Part shown: positions 43,133-51,797 of the stretch, piece after piece
Numbering within the stretch: the first letter of the stretch is position 1
How the letters are laid out: the number at the start of each line of letters is the position of its first letter
Assembly: GCA_018266795.1 (NCBI GenBank)
Contig: JAFDZV010000002.1
Location: 1 to 57,683, forward strand
From: Bacteroidota bacterium
GTDB lineage: Bacteria; Bacteroidota; Ignavibacteria; OLB7
Direction: 5' to 3'
Length of the DNA: 57,683 bases
Translations under genes and position numbers: made by a program
Notes under the pieces: generated by a model
What the model was told of the DNA's origin: nothing
The model's input: the letters and a program-made list of their open reading frames with translations, nothing else
The model's database searches: none

Positions 43133-43954
43133 GAGTGCTCACCGCAGCATGTCCGTTGGCGTCCGATACGATCATGCATTTCACACGGATGGCGGAGGGA
43201 AGATGCGCAATCGCGTCTTCCCTCTTCGATTTTCTCCCTCATCACGACCGACAGCGATCCAGGCCAAGGCTGCCGGCCGGGTCCGCAGACCGAGGGAAGA
43301 GTCCTGTAGCATCGGCGCGCAGATGTGGAGAATAATCGGGCCCCCCCCACGTCGTTGGATGAACTGTCCGGCTCTGTCCAACGATCCTGTTCGGGCCGGT
43401 CGTGAACGACCGGCTCACAAAACAATTATCGGGCAGAGCCGAGTACGAATAAATACGAAAAGCTGCGAGGCCCTCGCAATGGGGACCCGCAGCTCTTCGT
43501 CATGCATCGCCATAATGCATGAATAATCGTCTACCACTTCACGTTACTGTTCGACGTAAAATCCGTGCACGGAATCATTTGCGTTCCGCACATTCATCGA
43601 TCGATTATCCGCGCGTGAATTCCGGCATCGAGCTGGAGAAAACAACTCGGCCTGAACGCATCATCGTCCCCCCGTGCTCCGAACTCCCTGTCACCGGTCT
43701 CATCTCTGCCGAGGAGCGGCAAGGCGCTCCTCGCGGCGGCGTATTGTTGAACGGCCAACGCATATGCGAAGCAGACCCCGCACAGGCTCATGGCGTGGCA
43801 GATACGCCATGAACCCGTCTACTGCGGGAACCCTTCCACGGTATCCCTCGCGGGAAGCTGCGTGTCAGCGTTGGAGCGCTTATCGAAGTTCAGCACCCGT
43901 GAGGTGAGCGGATCAATAATTCGGAGGAGGTTCTCCGCCCATCCCCATCACCCG
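43133..43954. other. Non-coding stretch with hairpins
   Basis: About 820 bp without a supported gene. Contains a terminator (43195-43222), GCCGGTCGT/ACGACCGGC near 43395-43413, AGCTGCG...CGCAGCT (43461-43494) and a C8 run at 43341-43348. Confidence 0.45.
43195..43222 (+). terminator. Terminator after baeRF gene
   Basis: GAGGGAAGA pairs with TCTTCCCTC, with inner GCG/CGC pairing possible, then TTCGATTTTC. Confidence 0.65.
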
Positions 43955-44566
43955 CTATGCATTCCCGAATGTTCTCGAAAGGGTGGGATACCCGTGTTGC
44001 AATCCATGGAGCATGCGTACCCGCTCGTTCATCTCCGCCCGAACAGCCTCCAATTCCGCCTGGGTCTGGGCGATGCGTGCAGCGAGGCGTGCAATCCGTT
44101 GTTCAAGCATATCGGCATCCCAGCGAGCCAGCGTGGCATCGGCCAGCCGAAGTGTACGACTGTCCCACAACGAGCCATTCCGTTCAAGCACACTATCGGG
44201 GGACGCGGCAGCTCCCTGATCCGATCCGGCCACATAACCGGAGCTCATGGAACCCAGCCCCCAGGAGCAATCGAGCGATTCGCACGCGGCGATCGCATTA
44301 TCCAGGCGAAGCTGTGCCTCGTTGCGCGCCGCAACGGCAGCATCCCGCTGCCATCGCAGGCCATCCAGAAGTTCGTTCAAATCGGCGGCCCGGCGTTCAA
44401 CATCGGCGAAGGAGGCCAACGCCTTGTTGGCCTCCTCCTCCGGACTCAGCAGCAGGTGCCCATTAGTCAGAATCTGACTCTGTTCATACTGCATATTCCT
44501 GCCATCAACGTGCACGTTCTCTCCACCGTCATGTAAACGAAGCGCGCTCGAGTTCAGCGTCTTCAT
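43955..44566 (-). CDS. Coiled-coil protein of unknown function
   Basis: 203 residues with no signal peptide. Residues about 50-100 (EEEANKALASFADVERRAADLNELLDGLRWQRDAAVAARNEAQLRLDNAI) and about 160-200 (LARWDADMLEQRIARLAARIAQTQAELEAVRAEMNERVRML) are heptad-patterned helices separated by a Gly/Ser-rich loop, so a helical hairpin is likely. GGGGGAGTGAGT precedes ATG 44566. It lies 74 nt downstream of the broken Hsp20 gene on the same strand and may be cotranscribed. No family recognised. Confidence 0.7.
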   Translation of the reverse strand: MKTLNSSALRLHDGGENVHVDGRNMQYEQSQILTNGHLLLSPEEEANKALASFADVERRAADLNELLDGLRWQRDAAVAARNEAQLRLDNAIAACESLDCSWGLGSMSSGYVAGSDQGAAASPDSVLERNGSLWDSRTLRLADATLARWDADMLEQRIARLAARIAQTQAELEAVRAEMNERVRMLHGLQHGYPTLSRTFGNA

Positions 44567-44640
44567 ACTCACTCCCCCTGTTGAATCTGCTGAGAAATTT
44601 TCCGTGGTTCCTGCACACCCGCAGTCATCATGGCGAGGCA

Positions 44641-45151
44641 TCATGCCACTTCGATCGTTCGTCCGTTCTTTCGCGTCCTCACGACAACCTCGAGCACTCC
44701 ATCCTTGAACGATGCGGTTGCATCCCCGGCGGCAATGCCGTCCGGCAGCGGAATGCTTCTCGAGAAGCTGCCGTAGCTGCGCTCGCTCCGGACATATCCC
44801 CCTTCTTCGTCTCCTCTCTCCGATTCCGTTCGCCCCTGATCATCAGGCATGAATCGTTGACCTCGCCCTGAAGACCTTCCTCTCCGATGCCGGACAGATC
44901 TGCGTGCACAACCACCGATCCATCCTTCTCGATCACTTCGATATCCGGAACAAATGTGCTCGCCCATTTCTCGCGCAACTTCGCGAGCGGATGGGAGCGA
45001 AACGCCGGCGACGGCCACCCCTTCCCATGCTCCCACGTTCGAATGCACGATCGAAGCCATCCCCCACCCTTCGCATCTCAGTGAACGGACTCACGTCGCT
45101 TCGTGTTAGCTGTGCCCTACTCTCATTGGAGGTTTCCTTCTCCAGCTGCAT
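44641..45151 (-). pseudogene. Hsp20 (alpha-crystallin) small heat-shock protein, two frameshifts
   Basis: Three minus-strand frames together make one Hsp20. Frame 1 (45151 to about 45020): RSDVSPFTEMRRVGDGFDRAFERG, the usual amphipathic N-terminus. Frame 2 (about 45020 to 44800): WPSPAFRSHPLAKLREKWASTFVPDIEVIEKDGSVVVHADLSGIGEEGLQGEVNDSCLMIRGER in separate pieces, the first half of the crystallin domain. Frame 3 (about 44800 to 44641): GGYVRSERSYGSFSRSIPLPDGIAAGDATASFKDGVLEVVVRTRK, the rest. Both breaks fall in G runs (AAGGGGTGG and AAGGGGGAT), so either a pseudogene or sequence errors. The start is approximate. Confidence 0.8.
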
Positions 45152-45706
45152 CGGGGCCGCAGCAACCGGCACATTACCGTCGCCCGGATTCCGAGTATTC
45201 GTGGCACGCACCCCACGTTCATTATCCACCACATGTTCATTCCCTGTTGTACCACACAACGGTGCGGCGGCACGATCCCACGCAACCGGGCGATATCGTT
45301 ATCACCCGCCTACATCGGTAAATTATCGCCATGCACAATGGGCGGCATTGATCTGCGTCATGATTCCCGGAATTATTTCGACCGCATGCGAATATTTTCC
45401 ATGGAAGGGATTGTATAATGTCCAGATAATCCGGCATGATATCCCGGCCGGGCAGCCAACCGCAATGAGGCCGCGTCGCGGGTTTCCGCCGCTTCAGGCA
45501 TCGGTATCGCCGCGTTGCGGAGCGCACGGCTTGCCGAGGGGGACCGTCTTGCATTTGGTCACCTGCTTGCCTATTGTTGTTCCCGATACCGTTCGATACC
45601 CACCGGTATTGTACGCTGCCACATATCGCACGGAAGAACGGCTCTTCCGCACGGTATGCCCTCTCAACCAACCTCGTAGCAACAGGCTGCCCGGAGATCG
45701 TTCACA
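45152..45706. other. Intergenic between Hsp20 remnant and Crp/Fnr gene
   Basis: About 555 bp. TATAAT at 45414-45419 is a possible -10 box but lacks a good -35. No gene seen. Confidence 0.4.
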
Positions 45707-46420
45707 ATGAGCAGAGCACAGTGTACCGTACCCGACTGTACCAAGTGCAGTACCAGAAGCTCCTCCGTCTTCGCTGAACTCCAGACGCCGGACCTCGAGG
45801 CCGTTTCGGCCAACAAGGGTTGCCGGCTCTATCCGAAGGGCGAACTGCTGTTCTACGCCGGCACACTTCCCTCCGGCCTGTATTGCATTCACCGCGGCAA
45901 TGTGAAGCTGTACAAGGTCGGGCGCGACGGCAGGGAGCAGATCATTCGGATTGCCGGCGAAGGGGACATCGTGGGATATCGGGCGTTGATCAGCGGCGAG
46001 CGATACTCCATGTTTGCGATGCCGATGGAGGACTCCCAGATTTGCCATATCCCGCGGCACGTATTTCTCGGGTTGCTGGGAACCAGCGGCAATCTCTCGG
46101 CACGTATCATGGCCCTCCTCTCCCATGAACTGAGAGCTGCGGAGGAACGTATCGTGGAGCTGGCTCAGAAGCCGGTGCGCGAACGGCTTGCGGAGGCCCT
46201 GCTGCTGCTGCTGGAGAAGCACGGTACAGCCGATGACAACAGCACCCTGGGGATCTCCATCACGCGATCGGAACTGGCAAACATCGTGGGCACGACGGCC
46301 GAATCCGTAAGCCGAGTTCTCTCGAAGTTGAAAACAGAGCGTGTCCTCGCCGTGAACGGCAGGCGGATCGGGATTCTGGATCGGAATGCCCTTGCCGAGG
46401 TCGCGAACCTGGAGCACTGA
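45707..46420 (+). CDS. Crp/Fnr-family transcriptional regulator
   Basis: 237 residues. An N-terminal Cys cluster (Cys6, Cys11, Cys14: C-x4-C-x2-C) before SSSVFAEL recalls the iron-sulfur motif of FNR-type sensors, though the fourth ligand is unclear. The cyclic-nucleotide-like domain runs RLYPKGELLFYAGTLPSGLYCIHRGNVKLYKVGRDGREQIIRIAGEGDIVGYRALISGERYSM. A long dimer helix ends in ERLAEALLLLLEKHG, and the HTH is ITRSELANIVGTTAESVSRVLSKLKTERVL (E-S-V-S-R). Probably an oxygen or redox regulator; no FNR boxes were identified. A terminator follows. Confidence 0.88.
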   Translation: MSRAQCTVPDCTKCSTRSSSVFAELQTPDLEAVSANKGCRLYPKGELLFYAGTLPSGLYCIHRGNVKLYKVGRDGREQIIRIAGEGDIVGYRALISGERYSMFAMPMEDSQICHIPRHVFLGLLGTSGNLSARIMALLSHELRAAEERIVELAQKPVRERLAEALLLLLEKHGTADDNSTLGISITRSELANIVGTTAESVSRVLSKLKTERVLAVNGRRIGILDRNALAEVANLEH

Positions 46421-46438
46421 CCCGCGGATCGAATCGCG

Positions 46439-46469
46439 GCGGCCGCATGCCCGACGGCGATGCGGCCGC
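46439..46469 (+). terminator. Terminator after Crp/Fnr gene
   Basis: GCGGCCGCAT (46439-46448) pairs with ATGCGGCCGC (46460-46469), 11-nt loop, 19 nt after the stop. Confidence 0.65.
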
Positions 46470-46598
46470 ACTTCATCCGGACCTCCCGGTTTGATGGAGA
46501 TCATGATTTCACCTTCACCCCCTCCCTATCTTCTTCCCCGGATAGTTTACCTCCCATCTCATCGAGGGAGTCTCGTGATCATCTCTGCGGGTGGCGCT

Positions 46599-47036
46599 AT
46601 GAATTCACATTGCATCTTGGAACGCGCCCGAACGGCCGGATGCAGCAACGAGGAATTTGCAACGCTGGCGGCGGATCGGCGGACTAGGCGATACAATGCG
46701 GGGGATGACCTGTTTTGTGATGGAGACGCCGTTGAGAACGTTTTCTGCATCCACGACGGGAAGGTTGCGCTGGTGAAGCGATGTCCCGACGATTCGCTTG
46801 TACCGCTGCACATCGCCGGGTCGGGCGACCTGCTCGGCGTGGCAGCGGCGCTCAGCAACGGCCGGCATTCCACGGGCGCGGTTGCAATGGAGCCCACAAC
46901 GGTCTGCATGGTTTCGCGCAACCGGTTTCTCGACATTGCCGGACGATATCCCGCGCTCGTCTGGAGAGTGATGCAGGGTATGTGCAATCGCCTGGAGACA
47001 CTCGAACGCCATATCGGGTACGAGACGGGTGAATGA
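46599..47036 (+). CDS. Lone cyclic-nucleotide-binding-domain protein
   Basis: 145 residues. RRYNAGDDLFCDGDAVENVFCIHDGKVALVKRCPDDSLVPLHIAGSGDLLGVAAALSNGRHSTGAVAMEPTTVCMVSRNRFLDIAGRYPALVWRVMQGMCNRLETLERHIGY covers the cNMP beta barrel and the start of the dimer helix. The HTH that follows in Crp proteins is absent and the stop comes straight after the helix. Either a stand-alone sensor/dimer partner of the upstream Crp/Fnr protein or a truncated gene. The longer in-frame extension to 46386 overlaps the terminator and is rejected. Confidence 0.7.
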   Translation: MNSHCILERARTAGCSNEEFATLAADRRTRRYNAGDDLFCDGDAVENVFCIHDGKVALVKRCPDDSLVPLHIAGSGDLLGVAAALSNGRHSTGAVAMEPTTVCMVSRNRFLDIAGRYPALVWRVMQGMCNRLETLERHIGYETGE

Positions 47037-47231
47037 CATACCACGGCACCGCGCAACGGATACCTCCGGTTCCGCTGCAGTCCGATCCGCCCGGCCCATG
47101 TTTCGGTGTTTCGTCCGGGATCGTTCACCTCGTGAGGCGGATGATTCCGTTGCAGTCGGGGATAATGCGGATATTTGCCCCGGACGTCGCCAGGCCCGGC
47201 GCCGCCTCTCATGCATGCACATCCGGATACG

Positions 47232-48029
47232 ATGGCGATTCTCGTAACCCGCGATCTCACCCGCGCCTACGGCAGGTTCATTGCAGTGGACGCACTGAAT
47301 CTCTCCGTGGAGGCGGGTGAGATATTCGCACTGCTCGGCCCCAACGGCGCCGGCAAGTCCACCGCACTCCGCATGCTCGCCACGCTTCTGCCGCCCACAT
47401 CGGGCGATGCCGTGATCGACGGACTGAGCATTACTCGCCAGGCGAACGGTGTGCGCAGAATCATCGGCTACGTACCACAGATGCTCTCTGCCGACGGCAG
47501 CCTTACCGGCTACGAGAACCTGATGATATTCGCGAAGCTGTACGACGTCCCCTCCACCGAACGAGAGGCACGCGTTGCCGAAGCGCTCTCGTTCATGGGA
47601 CTTGAGGATGCGGCATCGAAGCTGGTGAGCAGGTACTCGGGCGGGATGATCCGCCGGCTGGAGATCGCACAATCGATGATGCATCGCCCGCGCCTCCTCT
47701 TCCTGGACGAGCCGACGGTCGGGCTGGACCCGATTGCGCGCGAAGCCGTGTGGCGCCACATCATGGAGCTGCAGAAGGAGTTCGGCACCACGATCATGAT
47801 GACCACGCACCTGATGGAGGAGGCCGACACCACGTGCAGCCGCGTGGCGCTGATGGCCAGAGGAACGATCGTTGCACTGGATACGCCGGACCGGCTGAAG
47901 TCGTCGCTGCAGATGCCGGGCGCGACTCTGGACGACGTGTTCATTCATTACGCGGGGAGCGCTCAGGAGAGCGCGCAGAACTTCAAGGAGATTTCACGCG
48001 AGCGTAGAACCGCGAGGCGCCTGGGATAA
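47232..48029 (+). CDS. ABC transporter ATP-binding protein (ABC-2 type)
   Basis: 265 residues. Walker A GPNGAGKSTALRM, Q-loop YVPQ, signature YSGGMIRRLEIAQSM, Walker B LLFLDEPTVGLDP and H-loop TTHLMEEAD are all intact. The DrrA/NodI-type layout (drug, polysaccharide or lipid export) fits the ABC-2 permease starting 17 nt after the stop. Start set at MAILVTRDLTRAYG; an in-frame ATG at 47175 would add 19 residues. Energises the partner membrane protein. Confidence 0.92.
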   Translation: MAILVTRDLTRAYGRFIAVDALNLSVEAGEIFALLGPNGAGKSTALRMLATLLPPTSGDAVIDGLSITRQANGVRRIIGYVPQMLSADGSLTGYENLMIFAKLYDVPSTEREARVAEALSFMGLEDAASKLVSRYSGGMIRRLEIAQSMMHRPRLLFLDEPTVGLDPIAREAVWRHIMELQKEFGTTIMMTTHLMEEADTTCSRVALMARGTIVALDTPDRLKSSLQMPGATLDDVFIHYAGSAQESAQNFKEISRERRTARRLG

Positions 48030-48046
48030 CCGCATACGTTGAAACG

Positions 48047-48805
48047 ATGCTCAGCTTCATTCAGAAGACGTTGGTGATTCTGGAACTCGAGGTACGGAAA
48101 CTGTTCCACGATCCAACCGAGATATTCATGCGGGCCGTGCAACCGGCGCTCTGGCTCCTCATCTTCGGCCAGGTGTTCGCGCGCATGCATGCCATTCCCG
48201 GCAACTATCTGGACTTCATGGCGCCCGGCATCCTTGCGCAGAGCGCGCTGTTCATCTCCATCTTCTACGGCATCGCGGTGATCTGGGAACGCGATCTCGG
48301 ACTCATTCACAAGATCCTCGCCACGCCAACGCCGAGAACCGCGATCGTTCTCGGCAAGGCTCTCTCAGCCAGCCTGCGAACGGCGCCTGTGGTCATCATC
48401 ATCTATCTGCTCGCCGCGCTCCTGAGCGTGAACATCTCCTGGCGTCCGGCCAATCTCCTCGGAGTGCTCTCGATGGTGGTACTGGAGTCCACGTTCTTCT
48501 CCTCATTCTCACTGGTCATCGCATGCATCGTCAAGACCCGGGAGCGCTTCATGGGGATCGGGCAATTGATCACGATGCCGCTCTTCTTCGCGAGCAACGC
48601 CATCTATCCGATCGATATCATGCCCGGCTGGCTGAAGGTGATCTCGCACGTAAACCCGCTCACGTACATGATCGATGCCCTGCGCGCGCAGATGCTCGGC
48701 CAGACGGCAGGGCTGGGGATCGGCCTGGACTTCGCAATCGTGTTCGCCTCCTCCGTTGCACTGGTCCTTCTGGGAGGAGCACTCTATAAACGCGTGATCA
48801 CCTAG
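48047..48805 (+). CDS. ABC-2 type permease
   Basis: 252 residues with six hydrophobic segments and the ABC-2 pattern: LVILELEVRKLFHDPTEIFMRAVQPALWLLIFGQVF, GILAQSALFISIFYGIAVIWERDLGLIHKILATPTPRTAIVLGKALSA (amphipathic coupling helix region), and FASNAIYPIDIMPGWLKVISHVNPLTYMIDALR, the family end motif with N-P-L-T-Y. Partner of the upstream ATPase; substrate unknown. Followed by dispersed repeats. Confidence 0.92.
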   Translation: MLSFIQKTLVILELEVRKLFHDPTEIFMRAVQPALWLLIFGQVFARMHAIPGNYLDFMAPGILAQSALFISIFYGIAVIWERDLGLIHKILATPTPRTAIVLGKALSASLRTAPVVIIIYLLAALLSVNISWRPANLLGVLSMVVLESTFFSSFSLVIACIVKTRERFMGIGQLITMPLFFASNAIYPIDIMPGWLKVISHVNPLTYMIDALRAQMLGQTAGLGIGLDFAIVFASSVALVLLGGALYKRVIT

Positions 48806-48819
48806 AACGGAACAGGCGC

Positions 48820-49118
48820 GGCAACCTTTCCACCGTTCTCTCGCGATGGAATCCAATCGGCCTGCTCTGCCGTGGTGCATTGTTCCGCCGAACGGACCGT
48901 GATGCCTGCCGGTACAGGTTGCCACGTCGGCATTCGCTTCGCGGCCGCCTCCTCGCAACACCCCCTGGTGGATGTTCACATCCATTGTCACTAGCAGCGA
49001 ACGAAGTGGGGGGCAACCTTTTCACCTCTCTCGCGATGCCATTCAATCGGCCCGGCCTGCCGTCATGGAGAGATCGCCACGACCCGGCTGCGCTGGGTCT
49101 CGCGAAGACCACAGGAGA
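48820..49118 (+). repeat. Dispersed repeat R2, copy X
   Basis: Contains an internal direct repeat, GGCAACCTTT...CTCTCGCGATG...CAATCGGCC...GCCTGC-type, at 48820-48872 and 49012-49062. Shared landmarks with R2-Y (54740-54995, reversed) are TGTTCCGCCG..GGACCGTGATG (about 48880-48906), CCCCTGGTGGATGTTCACAT (from 48962), GGAGAGATCGCC and CTCGCGAAGACCA (about 49100-49115). Non-coding. Confidence 0.65.
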
Positions 49119-49142
49119 GAATCCGCACGGCGGATAAACGTT

Positions 49143-49177
49143 TCCGGGGAGTCCGGCAATGCGCCGAACTCCCCGGA
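49143..49177 (-). terminator. Terminator after cytochrome gene
   Basis: TCCGGGGAGT (49143-49152) pairs with ACTCCCCGGA (49168-49177), 56 nt beyond the minus-strand stop at 49233. Confidence 0.65.
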
Positions 49178-49232
49178 TTGAACATGACTGTTGGAGATAA
49201 CCGCGCGCGCGGCAACGGCCGCAACGCACATG

Positions 49233-50435
49233 CTACTGCCTGGTGAACAATGCGTCGTCCACCGGAGCATTGTTATGCAGTTCCGTGATCGTATCGGTCC
49301 AGGAGTCGCGGAGCGTGGACCACTTGGCCGTATACGGCACCTTGACGCCATCCACCGTACGATAATCGGAATACTCCACGGAGAACGGAATGGATCCCAG
49401 CGTCATGTGGAATTCCACGTAGCGCCGCACCAGCAGTCCGGTTGCAGCATCGAAGTACAACCGCTCGCTGCTCTTGTTCCGCTTCGCCTCGATCACGAGC
49501 ACGTTGCGATCGCCGATGTGCTCGCGTCCCAGCAGACGTATGCCGGTGTAGGACTTGCGGATGTCTGAGGCGGGAAAGAACTCCGCTTCGCGCAGAAGCT
49601 GCTCCAGCTCCGCATTGTTCGGGACGTTCGGCGGGCGATTTCCGAATACCATGCCGGCCGTTGTTCCGTCGTACCACATGATGCCGGTGCCGCGGCGCGC
49701 ATCGGAGGAGGTGGTAACGGAACGGAACTTGTTCGGCAGCTTCTGAAACACCTCGACCGTGGCGGTGGTTCCGCCCGCCTGCGACTCCGACGCCTTGATC
49801 GTGCGCGTGCGGATCTTCCCCATCGCGGCTTCGCCGCCAAGCTCGCGCGTGTATCGATCCAGCACGGCTTCGGCGGTTGTCGTGGAATCCTTCTTCAACT
49901 CCATGGACACATCCAGCCGCCCCCAGTCGCCCTGCGCCAGCGACGGCACCGCAACCGGAACCGGGTTGCCACGGTGACAGGAGTAACAGGTAACGGTGGT
50001 GGTTCCGAAATTCTTCGCGTTGATATCCTCCGTCATCAGGATCATGCTGCGCGCCGTCTTCTTGGCCGGCTTGTCGTCCGATGCGAAATCTCCCTGCGCA
50101 TGGCAGAACCCGCAGTGAACGCCGAGCGATGCGCTGATGAAAGTCATCGTAGCGGAGACTTCGGACGCGCTCATCCCGCGCAAGGTCTGAATGTTCCTGT
50201 AGACCTTTTCCGCCGGCATGGAGCCACGGTCCGTTGTGTCTGTGGGAGCGGGATCCGCGAGCGCGAACGAGGCATGGCGCAGCCACGTTGTGCCGGCCCC
50301 TTCAACCGATGCGTCCGCAGCAATGCCTGCATGAGAATGCCTGCCGGCGGGAAGATTACGTTCTGCGTACAGGCAGCCGGTAATCAGGGTGACTCCGAGC
50401 GCCAGATAGGCATACCAGATGCGTCTGCTTTTCAT
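49233..50435 (-). CDS. Dihaem reaction-centre-type cytochrome c lipoprotein
   Basis: 400 residues. Lipoprotein signal with LITGC lipobox (about residue 21). MPAEKVYRNIQTLRGMSASEVSATMTFISASLGVHCGFCHAQGDFASDD...MTEDINAKNFG...VTCYSCHRGNPVP carries two C-x-x-CH haem sites (CGFCH and CYSCH) in the order and spacing of the photosynthetic reaction-centre cytochrome c subunit (PF02276-like, two haems instead of four). The C-terminal 230 residues (DRYTRELGGEAAMGKIRTRTIKASE, WYDGTTAGMVFGNRPPN, YFDAATGLLVRRYVEFHM) resemble outer-membrane lipoprotein-sorting (LolA-like) folds. Acts in the periplasm, probably in electron transfer, with no photosystem nearby. Confidence 0.85.
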   Translation of the reverse strand: MKSRRIWYAYLALGVTLITGCLYAERNLPAGRHSHAGIAADASVEGAGTTWLRHASFALADPAPTDTTDRGSMPAEKVYRNIQTLRGMSASEVSATMTFISASLGVHCGFCHAQGDFASDDKPAKKTARSMILMTEDINAKNFGTTTVTCYSCHRGNPVPVAVPSLAQGDWGRLDVSMELKKDSTTTAEAVLDRYTRELGGEAAMGKIRTRTIKASESQAGGTTATVEVFQKLPNKFRSVTTSSDARRGTGIMWYDGTTAGMVFGNRPPNVPNNAELEQLLREAEFFPASDIRKSYTGIRLLGREHIGDRNVLVIEAKRNKSSERLYFDAATGLLVRRYVEFHMTLGSIPFSVEYSDYRTVDGVKVPYTAKWSTLRDSWTDTITELHNNAPVDDALFTRQ

Positions 50436-51140
50436 TGATGTTATCCTCGTGACCAATGTCTGAACGATGTCCGATGAAGTATCGGTGATACGGGGCCGTG
50501 ACCTTGAAACGATCGAGCCTGGCGGCATGCAGCGGCACGGCAGCAGGCCCACAGGCCCGAGCGACATCCGGCCGCGAATGTTGCAACACGAATCGAGTCG
50601 AGCGCGAATCTAGGCAGACGGGAGCAATTCTCCGGGGTACTTCGTTCGCGGCACGCGCGCCGGCGCACGTTTTCGAGCGGGCGTATTCTTTCTCGCAGTG
50701 CGATCCTCCGAACGCCACGACCGGGAACCCGCGCCCTTTCAGCGGTGCACCAGCCGCGATGCACGATTCGAATGGCAATGCGGAAGAAGTACGGCCAACG
50801 GTGCAATCATATCATTGCACTCCAGCACATCCCATGATCATGCTGGCAGGCAGCAATTCCTGTTGCTGTCCGGCGTCGCGCGGCCGTGTGTCGGCGTTCG
50901 GAGTCATCCCCGACCTCTCTCTCGCATGCGATGGTTCACATTGCATGATAATCGTTGTGGATGCCACGATAGCCGACAACGGCCCTCGACATATCAGAGC
51001 ACGATTTCGATCCGCATTCGGTTCGAAGGGCGTCGTGCGGAACCGGGAGAGAGCAAACACGGAATCTGCACGGCGTCCATTACGATCGCTCCGGCAACAT
51101 CAGCGGCTGACGATCGAGTTCGATAACCGCACCGTTCAGT

Positions 51141-51171
51141 AATGCCCGGTCTGAACCGCAGATCGGGCATT
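51141..51171. terminator. Orphan terminator-like hairpin
   Basis: AATGCCCGGTCTG-AACCG-CAGATCGGGCATT (13-bp stem, one mismatch). No gene ends next to it; it may close an unannotated RNA or a lost gene. Confidence 0.4.
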
Positions 51172-51639
51172 GTCTTGGGTGGACTGCCGTGCGGCCCGTC
51201 GCCGTGTACCGGCCGGCACCGGGCCCCGTCCCGGCGCTTCACGCGACACTGATCTCGAGAAGGCCGTGTGACCGCGAAAGGAGCAGCGGGCCACCGCTCC
51301 ACGGCGGCCGGGTGGTGCAGGAAGGGTTGCGCCGCGACCAAGCAGGATGCGACAGGCTTCATTGCAGTCGCGCATGCGAATGGTGATCGAACCGGGGCTC
51401 GCGCACCGCATCATCCGGCGGTGCGAACTCCACGCCGGGCTTCTCCCCGGTTGGTATACCGGCAGGTACCGGCAGCAGCCGCGCTCTGCAACATCGCAGC
51501 ATGCAGGAGGTGCCGCCGTACCCGCCATGGAGCGCCGCGCCGAGAGCGTTGCGATAGAACTCTGCCGCGGACGATGGATGCGAACATCCGTCAAGGGTAG
51601 TTGCAGAGATATGCCCTGACGCAGCCGAGGTTGATGTTC

Positions 51640-51705
51640 TCGCGAAGACCACGGGTGAGTCATTGCCGAGGGATACCCTGACACCGTCGGGATCGAGTTT
51701 CTCGC
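51640..51705 (+). repeat. Dispersed repeat R2 fragment Z
   Basis: CTCGCGAAGACCACGGGTGA followed by GTCATTGCCGAGGGATACC, nearly identical to 54970-55025. A related GGATG...CATCC hairpin lies at 51575-51592. Confidence 0.55.
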
Positions 51706-51797
51706 GATGCATCGATACCGCTCACAACCAGCATGTACGCCGGTTCGGCGCCTGCTGCCGGAAACGGGATCGTCATCTCCGTATGCGAGCGGCCCGA

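Larger units (their letters stand above)
50436..51797. other. Long intergenic stretch, no gene seen
   Basis: About 1.36 kb without a supported gene. Contains a perfect hairpin (51141-51171) and a fragment of repeat R2 (51640-51705). A 214-codon plus frame ending at 51142 has composition of non-coding DNA. Confidence 0.45.

Noticed and set aside
46605-47948. 447-codon minus-strand frame opposite the ABC ATPase and cNMP gene
   Set aside because: Overlaps genes with intact Walker and cNMP motifs on the other strand; composition is non-coding.
50498-51142. 214-codon plus-strand frame ending at the 51141 hairpin
   Set aside because: Arg/Ser/Ala-rich, no homology visible, and it runs through a gene-free stretch; the hairpin alone does not make it a gene.
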